Positions 9,695 to 18,592 of a DNA stretch of 64,000 bases are shown here, piece by piece. A program made the position numbers and the translations under genes. The stretch is from positions 1-64,000 of the forward strand of contig JAKAXA010000006.1 in NCBI GenBank assembly GCA_021816775.1. Direction: 5' to 3'. The notes beneath the pieces are model-generated. The model saw only the letters and a program-made list of their open reading frames with translations, made no database searches and had not been told where the DNA came from. Each line of letters starts with the position of its first letter. Within the stretch, counting starts at the first letter, position 1. Origin of the DNA: Pseudomonadota bacterium. GTDB taxonomy: Bacteria > Pseudomonadota > Gammaproteobacteria > Steroidobacterales > Steroidobacteraceae.

Positions 9695-11146
9695 ATGACC
9701 GAACCGACCCGCACCGATCCGCTCACGCTCGCCCGCGATCTCATCCTGCGCCCGAGCGGCCTTGACGGCCGTCTTGATCGTGTCTTCGGCGAGGTGCTCA
9801 CGCACTCGGTCGATTTCGCCGATGTCTACTTCCAGCTCTCGCGCCAGGAGTCCTGGTCGCTCGAGGACGGCATCGTCAAGGACGGCAGCTCGAGCATCGA
9901 GCAGGGTGTCGGGGTGCGCGCGCTCGCCGGCGAGAAGACCGGCTTCGCCTATTCCGATGAGATCGTGCTGCCGGCCCTCACCGAAGCCTCGCGCGCCGCG
10001 CGCGCGATCGCCGTGCAGGGCGCGGACCGGCAGGTCGCCGCCTGGCGCGAACGGCGCGGCCACGAGCTGTATCTGCCGGCCGATCCGCTCGAGACGCTGT
10101 CAGATCCCGACAAGGTCGCCTGGCTCGAGCGCGTCGACCGCGAAGCGCGCAGCATCGATCCGCGCATCGTGCACGTGACCGCGAGTCTGGTGGCGGTGCA
10201 CCAGATCGTGCTGATCGCCAACAGCGACGGGGACCTCGCGGCCGACGTGCGCCCGCTGGTGCGCTTCAACGTGTCGGTGCTGGTGGAGCACAACGGCCGG
10301 CGCGAGCAGGGCTACTGCGGCGCCGGCGGCCGCTACTCCCTCGCCGAGCTCGTCGCCGGCGACACCCCGCTGCGCCTCGCCCGCGAGGCGGCCCGCCAGG
10401 CGCTGGTGAATCTCGAGGCGGTGCCGGCGCCGGCGGGGACCACGACGGTGGTGCTCGGGCCGGGCTGGCCGGGCATCCTGCTGCACGAGGCGATCGGGCA
10501 CGGGCTCGAAGGCGATTTCAACCGCAAGGGCACCTCGGCGTTCGCCAACCGCATCGGCGAGCGGGTCGCCGCGCCGGGCTGCACGGTGGTCGATGACGGG
10601 ACGCTGCCGCGGCGGCGCGGCTCGCTCAACATCGACGACGAGGGAACCCCGACCCAGTGCACGACCCTGATCGAGGACGGCATTCTGCGCGGGTACATGC
10701 AGGACCGGCTCAACGCCCGCCTGATGGGGCAGCGGCCGACGGGCAACGGGCGCCGCGAGTCGTTCGCGCACGTGACCATGCCGCGCATGACGAACACCTA
10801 CATGCGCCCGGGCCCTTACGACCCCGAGGAGATCATCCGCTCGGTCGAGCGGGGCATCTACGCGGTGAACTTCGGCGGCGGGCAGGTGGACATCACCTCG
10901 GGCAAATTCGTGTTTTCCGCGAGCGAGGCCTATGCCATCGAGAACGGGCGACTCGGCGCGCCGCTGAAGGGCGCCACTCTGATCGGCAACGGCCCGGACG
11001 TGCTCACGCGCGTCACGCTGGTGGGCAACGACCTGAAGCTCGACGACGGCGTCGGAACCTGCGGCAAGGAGGGTCAGAGCGTCCCGGTCGGCGTCGGCCA
11101 GCCGACGCTGAAGATCGAGGGACTGACGGTTGGCGGCACCGCCTGA
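9695..11146 (+). CDS. tldD: Metalloprotease TldD
   Basis: TldD forms a heterodimer with TldE (PmbA) that degrades unfolded peptides and matures microcins or anti-toxin targets. The 483-residue product has the zinc motif HEAIGH (His about 264, Glu 265, His 268) with GLEGD following, and the C-terminal [17 protein letters not shown] block that carries the third metal ligand region. The ATG at 9695 follows a GGAAAG ribosome site; the open frame upstream runs inside the nitrilase gene and is not used. The partner tldE gene is not in this window. Confidence 0.96.
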   Translation: MTEPTRTDPLTLARDLILRPSGLDGRLDRVFGEVLTHSVDFADVYFQLSRQESWSLEDGIVKDGSSSIEQGVGVRALAGEKTGFAYSDEIVLPALTEASRAARAIAVQGADRQVAAWRERRGHELYLPADPLETLSDPDKVAWLERVDREARSIDPRIVHVTASLVAVHQIVLIANSDGDLAADVRPLVRFNVSVLVEHNGRREQGYCGAGGRYSLAELVAGDTPLRLAREAARQALVNLEAVPAPAGTTTVVLGPGWPGILLHEAIGHGLEGDFNRKGTSAFANRIGERVAAPGCTVVDDGTLPRRRGSLNIDDEGTPTQCTTLIEDGILRGYMQDRLNARLMGQRPTGNGRRESFAHVTMPRMTNTYMRPGPYDPEEIIRSVERGIYAVNFGGGQVDITSGKFVFSASEAYAIENGRLGAPLKGATLIGNGPDVLTRVTLVGNDLKLDDGVGTCGKEGQSVPVGVGQPTLKIEGLTVGGTA

Positions 11147-11157
11147 GCGCTGCCGGC

Positions 11158-12579
11158 ATGGATCACGAGGAATTCCGCCGGCGCGGCCATCAGCTGATCG
11201 ACTGGATCGCCGATTACCGGCGCGACTGCAGCGAGGGCGCATTCCCGGTCGTGTCGCGCGTCGCGCCCGGGGAGGTGCGGGGCCGGCTGCCGGGCGCCCC
11301 TCCGCTCGATCCGCAGCCCATGGAGGAGGTGCTCGGGGATCTGTCGCGGATCATCCTGCCGGGCTGCACCCACTGGCAGGACCCGAGGTTCTTCGCCTAC
11401 TTCCCGTCGAACAGCGCGCTCGCCGCGGTGCTCGGCGACCTGGCGAGCACCGGACTCGCCCAGCTGGGGCTCAACTGGCAGGCGAGCCCCGCGCTCACCG
11501 AGCTGGAGGAGCTCACCACTGACTGGCTGCGTCAGATGATGGGCCTGTCGGATCACTGGAGCGGCGTCATCCAGGACACGGCCTCGACCGCGACCCTCGT
11601 GGCGCTGCTGTGCGCCAGAGAGCGCGCCACGGGCTACGGGGCCGCGCGCGGCGGGCTTCAGGCCAGTGCCGAGCCCCTGACCGTTTACCTGTCGAGTCAG
11701 AGTCACAGCTCGGTCGAGAAGGCGGCGCTGCTGGCGGGATTCGGGCGCGAGAACCTGCGCATGATCGCCGTGGACGAGGCATACCGGATGCGGCCCGAGG
11801 CGTTGCGCGAGGCGATCGCACAGGACCTCGAGCGCGGACTGCGCCCCTGCGCGGTCGTGGCGACGGTGGGCTCGACTGCGACGACCGCCATCGATCCGCT
11901 GGCGCCGCTCGCCGAGGTCGCCGCCGCGCACCGCGCATGGCTGCATGTCGATGCCGCCTTGGCCGGCTCGGCCATGATCCTGCCGGAGTGCCGCACGTTG
12001 TGGCAGGGCATCGAGCGCGCCGACTCGCTGGTCGTCAACGCGCACAAGTGGCTGGGCGCATCGTTCGACTGCTCGCTCTACTACGTGCGCGACCCGCAGC
12101 ACCTGATCCGAGTGATGTCGAGCAGCCCGAGCTATCTGCGCACGGGCGCGGATGAGACCGTGCGCAACCTGCGCGACTGGGGCATCCCGCTCGGCCGGCG
12201 CTTCCGGGCGCTGAAGCTGTGGTTTCTGATCCGCGAGCAGGGCGTGAGCGGCCTGCAGACCCGCCTGCGGCGCGATCTGGCCCATGCCCGCTGGCTCGCC
12301 GAGCGCATCGACGCGGCGAGCCACTGGCGGCGCCTCGCGCCGGTGACCCTGCAGACCGTGTGCGTGCGGCACGAGCCGCCGGGGGTCGAGGGCGATGCGC
12401 TCGACCGGCACACGCTCGCCTGGGCCCGGCGCATCAACGAGTCCGGTCAGGCGTATCTCACCCCGGCGATGCTCGAGGGGCGCTGGATGGTGCGTGTCTC
12501 CTTCGGCGTGGAGGCGACCGAGCACCGTCATGTCGAGGCGCTCTGGACACTGATGCAGTCGGCCGCGGCGGCCGCTTAG
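11158..12579 (+). CDS. PLP-dependent aromatic-L-amino-acid decarboxylase family protein
   Basis: Group II decarboxylase of 473 residues. It has the N-terminal HWQDPRFFAYFPSN motif, substrate-pocket region GLNWQASPALTELE, HVDAALAGS (Asp pairing with the PLP ring nitrogen) and the PLP lysine at about residue 297 in VNAHKWLGASFDCS. The C-terminal RVSFGVEATEHRHVEALW segment is typical. Family members turn tyrosine, DOPA, tryptophan or phenylalanine into the amine; which one is used here cannot be told. It begins 11 nt after tldD, so it is probably the last gene of that transcript. That is an unusual neighbour for TldD. Confidence 0.9.
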   Translation: MDHEEFRRRGHQLIDWIADYRRDCSEGAFPVVSRVAPGEVRGRLPGAPPLDPQPMEEVLGDLSRIILPGCTHWQDPRFFAYFPSNSALAAVLGDLASTGLAQLGLNWQASPALTELEELTTDWLRQMMGLSDHWSGVIQDTASTATLVALLCARERATGYGAARGGLQASAEPLTVYLSSQSHSSVEKAALLAGFGRENLRMIAVDEAYRMRPEALREAIAQDLERGLRPCAVVATVGSTATTAIDPLAPLAEVAAAHRAWLHVDAALAGSAMILPECRTLWQGIERADSLVVNAHKWLGASFDCSLYYVRDPQHLIRVMSSSPSYLRTGADETVRNLRDWGIPLGRRFRALKLWFLIREQGVSGLQTRLRRDLAHARWLAERIDAASHWRRLAPVTLQTVCVRHEPPGVEGDALDRHTLAWARRINESGQAYLTPAMLEGRWMVRVSFGVEATEHRHVEALWTLMQSAAAAA

Positions 12580-12593
12580 CGCGAGCGGCGCGC

Positions 12594-12824
12594 CTACGCG
12601 TTCAGATCGGGGATAAGCTCGCTCTCGAGACGCGTGATCTGATCCTTCAGCACCAGCTTGCGCTTCTTCAGGCGCTTCAACTGCAGCTCATCGACGTGCA
12701 TGTCGAGGGACAACCGGCCGATCACCTCGTCGAGGTCTCGGTGCTCGATGCGCAGCTGGCGCAGCTTCTCCAGACTGCGGAACAGCTTGCGATCGACGTT
12801 GTCTTCGATGTCGGTATCCATCAT
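12594..12824 (-). CDS. Small DUF465 (YdcH-like) protein
   Basis: A protein of 75 or 76 residues made of two predicted amphipathic helices rich in Leu, Lys, Arg and Glu (LDEVIGRLSLDMHVDEL, then LKRLKKRKLVLKDQITRLE), which is the DUF465 pattern. The function of this family is unknown. Two adjacent ATG codons (12824 and 12821) can start it; the frame is open further upstream, but those residues are Pro/Arg-rich and look non-coding. It lies downstream of rhlB on the same strand with a gap of about 106 nt and is convergent with the decarboxylase gene. Confidence 0.85.
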   Translation of the reverse strand: MMDTDIEDNVDRKLFRSLEKLRQLRIEHRDLDEVIGRLSLDMHVDELQLKRLKKRKLVLKDQITRLESELIPDLNA

Positions 12825-12930
12825 GGCGCAGTGTGGCTGCAGGTCGAGGGGCGAGAGCGGCCGCTCGCGCCCGCGCCGTGCCATCCGTCGACACCGCCGT
12901 ATCATACGCCGCGGCGGCGGCGGCGGCGCG

Positions 12931-14244
12931 CTAGCCGGAGCGGTGCGGCTTGCCGCGCCCGCGCCGGCCCGCATTGCCGGGGCCTCCCGGGTGCGGCCGG
13001 CGCCCCGGACGCGCGCCGCCGCGGCGCGGCCCGCGCCGATGCTCCGGCAACGGCTCGGGTTTCACCAGTCCCGTGGCCAGTATCTGCGGGGCGATCGGGG
13101 CGGATGGGATCTTGTGGCCGATGTACTCCTCGATATCCGGCAGCCCCACCGCGTACTCCTCGCAGGCGAAGCTGATCGCATCCCCCTCGGCGCCCGCGCG
13201 CGCGGTGCGGCCGATGCGGTGCACGTAATCGGCGGCGTCCTGCGGCAGATCGAAGTTGAACACATGGCTGACTTCGGGGATGTGCAGCCCGCGCGAGGCG
13301 ACGTCGGTGGCGATCAGCACCGCGAGCTCGCCGTTGTGAAAGTCACGCAGGAAGCGCAGCCGCTTCGCCTGCGGCACGTCGCCGGAGAGCGCCTGGGCGT
13401 GAAAGTCGTTGGCGCGCAGCACCGCCTCGAGTTTCTCCGCCATGCGTTTGGTGTTGACAAATATCATGGTCCGGCGAGCCTCGCTCTGGCGCAGCAGCCC
13501 GACGAGCAGCGGGATCTTCTCCTCCATCGAGGGGTAGTACATGATCTGGCGGACCTGGTCGACCGTCTTCTTGTCCGGCTCGATGCGCACCAGCTCGGGG
13601 TTGTTCATGTGCTCGTAGGCGAGTTCGAGCACCCGGTAGGACAGCGTCGCCGAAAACAACATGGACTGGCGCCGCTCGGGGTGCGGCAGCCGGCGCAGCA
13701 GGTAGCGGATGTCGGCGATGAAGCCCAGATCGAACATGCGGTCGGCCTCATCGAGCACCAGCGCTTGCACGTGCTTCAGATCGAAGATGTGCTGCTTGTA
13801 GTAATCGATGAGGCGCCCGGGCGTGCCGATCAGCACGTCGATGCCTTCCTCGAGCGTGCGGCGCTGCTTCTCGTAATCGATGCCGCCGTACACCACGGCA
13901 TGCTTCAGTCCCGTGTGCCGGCCGAGCGTCTCGGCGTCGTGGTGAATCTGCACCGCAAGCTCGCGCGTCGGCGCCACGATGAGCGCGCGCACCGAGGTGC
14001 GCGTGCGGCCCGGCGGGGCGGGGTGGGTGAGCAGCGTGTGGTACAGGGCTACCAGGAACGCGGCGGTCTTGCCGGTGCCGGTCTGGGCCTGGCCCGCCAC
14101 ATCGCGCCCAGTCAGCGCAATCGGCAGCGTCTGGGCCTGAATGGGTGTGCATTGCGTGAAGCCGGCGTCGCGGATGCCCGCGAGTACCGGCGCGGCGAGG
14201 CCGAGGCTGTCGAAGTTCACGGCAGGTGCAAGGGGTTCGTTCAT
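12931..14244 (-). CDS. rhlB: ATP-dependent RNA helicase RhlB
   Basis: DEAD-box helicase of 437 residues with the Q-motif region [13 protein letters not shown], motif I AQTGTGKT (residues about 53 to 60), APTREL, TPGR, DEAD at about 165 to 168, SAT, and [10 protein letters not shown] in the second RecA domain. The FDSLGL start and GIDYEKQ segment favour RhlB over RhlE or SrmB. The last 45 residues are Arg/Gly/Pro-rich, as in RhlB tails that bind RNA. In Escherichia coli RhlB is the degradosome helicase. The gene is divergent from trxA-rho exactly as in E. coli, which supports the assignment. The ATG at 14244 gives the usual N-terminus. Confidence 0.93.
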   Translation of the reverse strand: MNEPLAPAVNFDSLGLAAPVLAGIRDAGFTQCTPIQAQTLPIALTGRDVAGQAQTGTGKTAAFLVALYHTLLTHPAPPGRTRTSVRALIVAPTRELAVQIHHDAETLGRHTGLKHAVVYGGIDYEKQRRTLEEGIDVLIGTPGRLIDYYKQHIFDLKHVQALVLDEADRMFDLGFIADIRYLLRRLPHPERRQSMLFSATLSYRVLELAYEHMNNPELVRIEPDKKTVDQVRQIMYYPSMEEKIPLLVGLLRQSEARRTMIFVNTKRMAEKLEAVLRANDFHAQALSGDVPQAKRLRFLRDFHNGELAVLIATDVASRGLHIPEVSHVFNFDLPQDAADYVHRIGRTARAGAEGDAISFACEEYAVGLPDIEEYIGHKIPSAPIAPQILATGLVKPEPLPEHRRGPRRGGARPGRRPHPGGPGNAGRRGRGKPHRSG

Positions 14245-14838
14245 CGAGTCTCCGGCGCGCGCCGGCCATTGCGGAAAATCCGCAGGAAGGCGCCGCTCAA
14301 GCGGTTGTGGTAATATAGGCCCATCGATTTTTGCGCCCATCCTACCTGCTGCCACGCTCGCGCGCGCAGCCGGTGCGGCCCGTATGCGGGCCGATGCGCA
14401 ACGCCGGCCGAGGCGACGTGAACGTGCCTGGCTGAGCCGCCCGCAGGGCATACCGGTTGGGACTTCAGCTGCCGATGCGAGGACGTTTCCGCTCTCCTGG
14501 CGCCTCGGGATGCGTGCCGTGGGCGGCGCGGCTGCAAACGGCTGAGGCTCTGTGTCACAGTGTTGAACGGAGGGCCCAATGGGCCTTGCAAAAGGGCCCC
14601 GGAAGCGCTAAAAAGCGTCCCAGTAGGCGGACCAGCCGGTCCGCGCCTGCCGGCCCCGAGGGGCGCAGCACGCAGGCACACCCTAATTGAATCAAGCTCG
14701 ATACCTCATTACTTCACGAGTTAGTGTAACCGTTTGACGGGTATTTCCGGCAGGGGCCTTCGCAGCCCGCCACCCGGCTTCGATTGCCTTTCGCAAATCC
14801 CGACAAAAAAGCTACTGCCTTCACGGAGGTTGAACCGC
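14245..14838. other. Intergenic region between rhlB and trxA with stem-loop potential
   Basis: No gene is recognised in these 594 bases. The part nearest trxA is less GC-rich than its surroundings and should hold the divergent promoters; no -35/-10 pair is convincing, although TTGAAT (14688) is a candidate -35. Several inverted repeats stand out: GGGCCC repeats around 14574 to 14599 and a perfect 7-bp stem GCGGACC / GGTCCGC at 14627 to 14644. Open frames here are short and GC-driven. Confidence 0.5.
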
Positions 14839-15168
14839 GTGAGCAACCCGCACATCGTCCATACCACAGACGCCACCTTTACGCAGGACGTCCTGCAGTC
14901 CGACAAGCCCGTGCTGCTCGATTTCTGGGCGGAATGGTGCGGTCCGTGCAAGATGATTGCCCCGATACTGGATGAGCTCGCCGGCGAGTACCAGGACCGG
15001 GTCAAGATCGCCAAGATCAATATCGATGAGAATCCGCAGACCCCGCCGAAGTACGGCATCCGCGGCATCCCGACACTGATCCTGTTCAAGAACGGCACGG
15101 TCGAGGCCCAGAAGGTCGGTGCCGCGTCCAAATCACAACTCTCGGCATTCCTGGAAAGCAATCTGTGA
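14839..15168 (+). CDS. trxA: Thioredoxin 1
   Basis: Cytoplasmic disulfide reductase of 109 residues, the family's standard length. The active site is WCGPC with cysteines at about 34 and 37, and the cis-Pro loop is [11 protein letters not shown]. The start is the GTG at 14839, with a GGAGG ribosome site 9 to 10 nt upstream; an ATG further upstream in frame would add an atypical 35-residue leader. Its stop codon overlaps the GTG start of the rho frame (GTGA), so the two genes are probably translated in a coupled manner. Confidence 0.97.
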   Translation: MSNPHIVHTTDATFTQDVLQSDKPVLLDFWAEWCGPCKMIAPILDELAGEYQDRVKIAKINIDENPQTPPKYGIRGIPTLILFKNGTVEAQKVGAASKSQLSAFLESNL

Positions 15169-16610
15169 GAGGCTACCTCGGCAATCAGGGCCGCAACCGG
15201 TCCAAGGGTCAGCGCCACGGCAACCGTGAGCGCGACGGCAACCGCTCCAACGGCAATACCGGCGGCCGGCCGGATGACCTGCACGATGAGATGTTCGAGG
15301 CCGACGAGTCGGAGATCATCAGTCCCGCCGAGCTTGCGCAGTCGCGCAACTCGATGAACCTGACCGAGCTCAAGGCCAAGCCCATCTACGAACTGGTGAA
15401 AGTCGCCGAGTCCATGGGGCTCGAGAGCCTCGCCCGCTCGCGCAAGCAGGACATCATCTTCTCGATCCTCAAGGCGCACGCCCGCAACGGCGAGAACATC
15501 TACGGCGACGGCGTGCTCGAGATCCTGCAGGACGGCTTCGGCTTCCTGCGCTCGGCGGACGGCTCGTACCTCGCCGGCCCCGACGACATCTACATCAGTC
15601 CCAGTCAGATCCGCCGCTTCAACCTGCGCACCGGGGACACCATCTCCGGGCTGATCCGCCCGCCGAAGGACGGGGAGCGCTACTTCGCGCTGCTGAAGGT
15701 CGGGGAGATCAACTTCGACTCCCCGGAGAGCTCGCGCAACAAGGTGCTGTTCGAGAACCTCACGCCGCTGCACCCGACCAAGCGCTTGAAGCTCGAGCGC
15801 GGCAATGGCTCGACCGAGGATCTCACGGCGCGCACCATTGATCTGGTGGCGCCGATCGGCAAGGGGCAGCGCGGCCTGATCGTCTCCCCGCCGAAGGCCG
15901 GCAAGACGATGCTGCTGCAGAACATCGCCACCTCCCTCACGGCGAACCATCCCGAGATCTATCTGATCGTGCTGCTGATCGACGAGCGGCCCGAGGAAGT
16001 GACCGAGATGCAGCGCACCGTCAAGGGCGAGGTCGTCTCGAGCACCTTCGATGAGCCGGCTGCCCGCCACGTGCAGGTCGCCGAGATGGTCATCGAGAAA
16101 GCCAAGCGCCTCGTCGAGCACAAGAAGGACGTGGTGATCCTGCTCGACTCCATCACGCGACTGGCGCGCGCCTACAACACCGTGGTGCCGTCGTCCGGCA
16201 AGGTGCTCACCGGCGGCGTGGATGCCAATGCTCTGCAGCGCCCCAAGCGCTTCTTCGGCGCGGCACGCAACATCGAGGAGGGCGGAAGCCTCACCATTCT
16301 CGCCACCGCGCTGATCGATACCGGCTCGAAGATGGACGATGTCATCTACGAGGAGTTCAAGGGCACGGGCAACAGCGAGATCCACCTCGACCGGCGCATC
16401 GCCGAGAAGCGGGTGTTCCCGGCTGTGAACATCAACCGCTCGGGCACGCGCAAGGAGGAGCTCATCACCGATCAGGGCGAACTCGCCAAGATGTGGATCC
16501 TGCGCAAGCTGCTGCACCCGATGGATGAGCTCGCGGCGATCGAGTTCCTGCTCGACAAGCTCAAGGACACCAAGTGCAACAGCGAGTTCTTCGAGGCGAT
16601 GAAGCGATAG
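15165..16610 (+). CDS. rho: Transcription termination factor Rho with a disordered N-terminal extension
   Basis: Hexameric RNA-dependent ATPase that terminates transcription. From Met 64 onward (MNLTELK, at 15354) it follows the E. coli protein closely: the RNA-binding OSB region with DGFGFLRS, Walker [24 protein letters not shown] and the [11 protein letters not shown] loop. The frame opens 63 codons earlier with a GTG that overlaps the trxA stop and has GGAAAG six nt upstream, while the Met 64 codon has no visible ribosome site. I therefore annotate the longer protein, 481 residues. The extra segment is rich in Asn, Arg, Gly and Asp and looks intrinsically disordered. Use of Met 64 alone remains possible. 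Confidence 0.95.
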   Translation: MRGYLGNQGRNRSKGQRHGNRERDGNRSNGNTGGRPDDLHDEMFEADESEIISPAELAQSRNSMNLTELKAKPIYELVKVAESMGLESLARSRKQDIIFSILKAHARNGENIYGDGVLEILQDGFGFLRSADGSYLAGPDDIYISPSQIRRFNLRTGDTISGLIRPPKDGERYFALLKVGEINFDSPESSRNKVLFENLTPLHPTKRLKLERGNGSTEDLTARTIDLVAPIGKGQRGLIVSPPKAGKTMLLQNIATSLTANHPEIYLIVLLIDERPEEVTEMQRTVKGEVVSSTFDEPAARHVQVAEMVIEKAKRLVEHKKDVVILLDSITRLARAYNTVVPSSGKVLTGGVDANALQRPKRFFGAARNIEEGGSLTILATALIDTGSKMDDVIYEEFKGTGNSEIHLDRRIAEKRVFPAVNINRSGTRKEELITDQGELAKMWILRKLLHPMDELAAIEFLLDKLKDTKCNSEFFEAMKR

Positions 16611-17289
16611 GCGCGTGTGTCGGCTTGCCGCATGAGGAGTCCGTTTGACTGAATCGAGGGTCTTTCGCAATCCACATGGGTTGTGCGTTCGCCGCGCGCG
16701 TCGTTGAAGACAAAGAGGACCTTCGCCGACCCGCTGTGCGGTCGCGGCCGCTGGGCAAGCGAGCAGGGATTGCGCCCCGAGACGCTCGCGCGCGGCTTTC
16801 GTCGGGTGTTCGGGGTCACTCCAGCGGTCTTGCACGCCGAGGGGCGCGCGCATCGGGCCTTCGGGATCATTGCCGGTACGGATGCGCCGCTCGCGGACAT
16901 CGCCGCGAGCAGAGGATTCGCCGATCAGGCGCACACGGCCCGCGCGATACGGGCTCTGACTGGCGTTTCGCCGAGGGTCGGGCGCACGTCAAATTCATTC
17001 AAGACGGCGTCGGTGTCCCGTACACCGACTGGCTCGAAAACTCGCGAAGCATCATGGGGTCGGTTGTGGGGCAGGATGGCAGCGATGGACTCGAGCAACT
17101 GATCGTGTTCGCATGGTGCGGTGCGCTGTAACGCGGTGGCGGATGGCCGGCGAGCGAGCTTGCACCCTTGCGCGGCGCTCATCAGCGAGAGCCTCACCGC
17201 CTTCAGCTGCGCGCCGGCGCTCAAGGAGACGTGCGGGGCTCGCGGTCGAGTTCGAGCCCGCCCCGCCGGTTCTCTGGCGCCCGTTTGCC
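16611..17289. other. Gene-poor spacer between rho and purD
   Basis: These 679 bases between the end of rho and the end of purD hold no intact recognised gene. The middle contains the remnant of an AraC-type regulator (listed separately). The part from about 17013 to 17289 shows nothing I can assign; short open frames there lack homology and ribosome sites. No clear rho-independent terminator follows rho. Confidence 0.5.
16683..17012 (+). pseudogene. Remnant of an AraC-family transcriptional regulator (DNA-binding domain)
   Basis: In one frame the translation reads as a complete AraC double helix-turn-helix: GLRPETLARGFRRVFGVTPA, then ADIAASRGFADQAHTARAIR and LTGVSP. This matches the family pattern of first helix, IA..GF.DQ.HF.R.F.. 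and G.SP. The expected tail (HVKFIQD, usual in these proteins after the last helix) appears at about 16986 in a different frame, so a frameshift lies near 16978. No ligand-binding domain and no sensible start precede the HTH. I read it as a decayed gene; its original target is unknown. It could still encode a short HTH-only protein, but nothing supports expression. Confidence 0.55.
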
Positions 17290-18585
17290 TCAGCTGCGCT
17301 GTTCGCGCGCGATCGCGCGGTAGCCGATGTCCCGCCGGAACTGCATGCCGGGCCAGTGAATGGCTCCGGCCAGCGCGTACGCGGTCTCGCGGGCGGCGGA
17401 CACGGATTCGCCCAGGCCCACCGCGCAGAGCACCCGTCCGCCGTCGGTGAGGACCTGCTCGCCCTCGAGTCGGGTGCCGGCATGGAATATCTTGCCGCGG
17501 CCGTCGGCCAGCGCGGCGGCGCGCTCGAGGCCTGCGATCCGATCTCCCTTGCGCACCGAGTCGGGATAACCGCCCGCGGCGAGCACCACGCCGAGCGCCG
17601 CCCGCGCGTCCCACTCGGCATTCACGGTATCGAGGCGGCCCGCGAGTGCCGCCTCGCATAGCACAGTGAGGTCCGTGCGCAGCCGGCTCAGCACCGGCTG
17701 AGTCTCCGGATCGCCGAAGCGGCAGTTGTATTCGAGCACGTTGGGCGTGCCGTCCGCGCCGATCATCAGCCCGGCGTAGAGAAACCCGGTGTAGGGCGTG
17801 CCGTCGGCGGCGAGTCCGGCAATGGTGGGATCGATCACCTCGCGCATGATGCGTGCGTGCAGTTCGGGCGTCACGCACGGCGCCGGCGAATATGCGCCCA
17901 TGCCGCCGGTGTTCGGGCCCTTATCACCGTCGTCGCGCCGCTTGTGATCCTGCGAGGTCGCGAGCGGCAACACGTGAGTGCCGTCCGCCATGACGATGAA
18001 GCTCACTTCCTCGCCGCGCAGAAACTCCTCCACCACCACCTGCTCGCCCGCCGCCCCGAAGCGGCCGGCGAACATACCGCCGATGGCCGCGCGCGCCTGC
18101 TCGCGCGTCTCGGCGATGATCACGCCTTTCCCCGCTGCGAGCCCGCTCGCTTTGATCACCACCGGCAGGGGCTGGTGCTCGAGCCAGGACGGATCGTAGT
18201 CCGCGCGCGTGAATGTGCGTGAGCGCGCCGTGGGAATACCGTGACGCTCGAGGAAGTCCTTGGTGAACGCCTTGGACCCCTCCAGGCGCGCTGCCTCGCG
18301 GGTCGGGCCGAAGCAGGCGAGCCCGGCGGCCTGGAATGCATCGACCACGCCCTCCACCAGAGGACCCTCCGGACCGACGAGCGTGAGCGTCACGCTCTCG
18401 CGCCGGGCGAGCTCGACCAGCGCGGGGATGTCGGCGGCGCTGACGCGCACATTGCGGCATTTCGGCTCGAGCGCAGTACCGGCGTTCCCGGGCGCGACCA
18501 GCACCTCCTCGACTCGCTCGGACGCGGCGCATTTCCAGGCGAGCGCATGCTCCCGGCCGCCCGCGCCGATGATCAGGACCTTCAT
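17290..18585 (-). CDS. purD: Phosphoribosylamine--glycine ligase (GARS)
   Basis: Second step of purine synthesis: phosphoribosylamine + glycine + ATP to glycinamide ribonucleotide. The 431-residue protein starts MKVLIIGAGGREHALAWK and has the ATP-grasp fold with KASGLAAGKGV, EEFLRGEEVSF, DHKRRDDGDKGPNTGGMGAYSP and LEYNCRFGDPETQP. Length and order are standard. It lies 7 nt after purH and is probably cotranscribed with fis and purH. Confidence 0.98.
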   Translation of the reverse strand: MKVLIIGAGGREHALAWKCAASERVEEVLVAPGNAGTALEPKCRNVRVSAADIPALVELARRESVTLTLVGPEGPLVEGVVDAFQAAGLACFGPTREAARLEGSKAFTKDFLERHGIPTARSRTFTRADYDPSWLEHQPLPVVIKASGLAAGKGVIIAETREQARAAIGGMFAGRFGAAGEQVVVEEFLRGEEVSFIVMADGTHVLPLATSQDHKRRDDGDKGPNTGGMGAYSPAPCVTPELHARIMREVIDPTIAGLAADGTPYTGFLYAGLMIGADGTPNVLEYNCRFGDPETQPVLSRLRTDLTVLCEAALAGRLDTVNAEWDARAALGVVLAAGGYPDSVRKGDRIAGLERAAALADGRGKIFHAGTRLEGEQVLTDGGRVLCAVGLGESVSAARETAYALAGAIHWPGMQFRRDIGYRAIAREQRS

Positions 18586-18592
18586 CGGCGCA

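Noticed and set aside
12658..14313. A 551-residue plus-strand frame opposite rhlB
   Set aside because: Antisense shadow of the helicase gene.
14627..14644. Stem GCGGACC / GGTCCGC as a terminator
   Set aside because: No T-run follows on either strand; kept only as structure in the trxA leader.
16611..17289. A tRNA or small RNA gene in the rho-purD spacer
   Set aside because: No cloverleaf, no TTCGA arm in the right context, and no terminator; the AraC remnant explains part of it.
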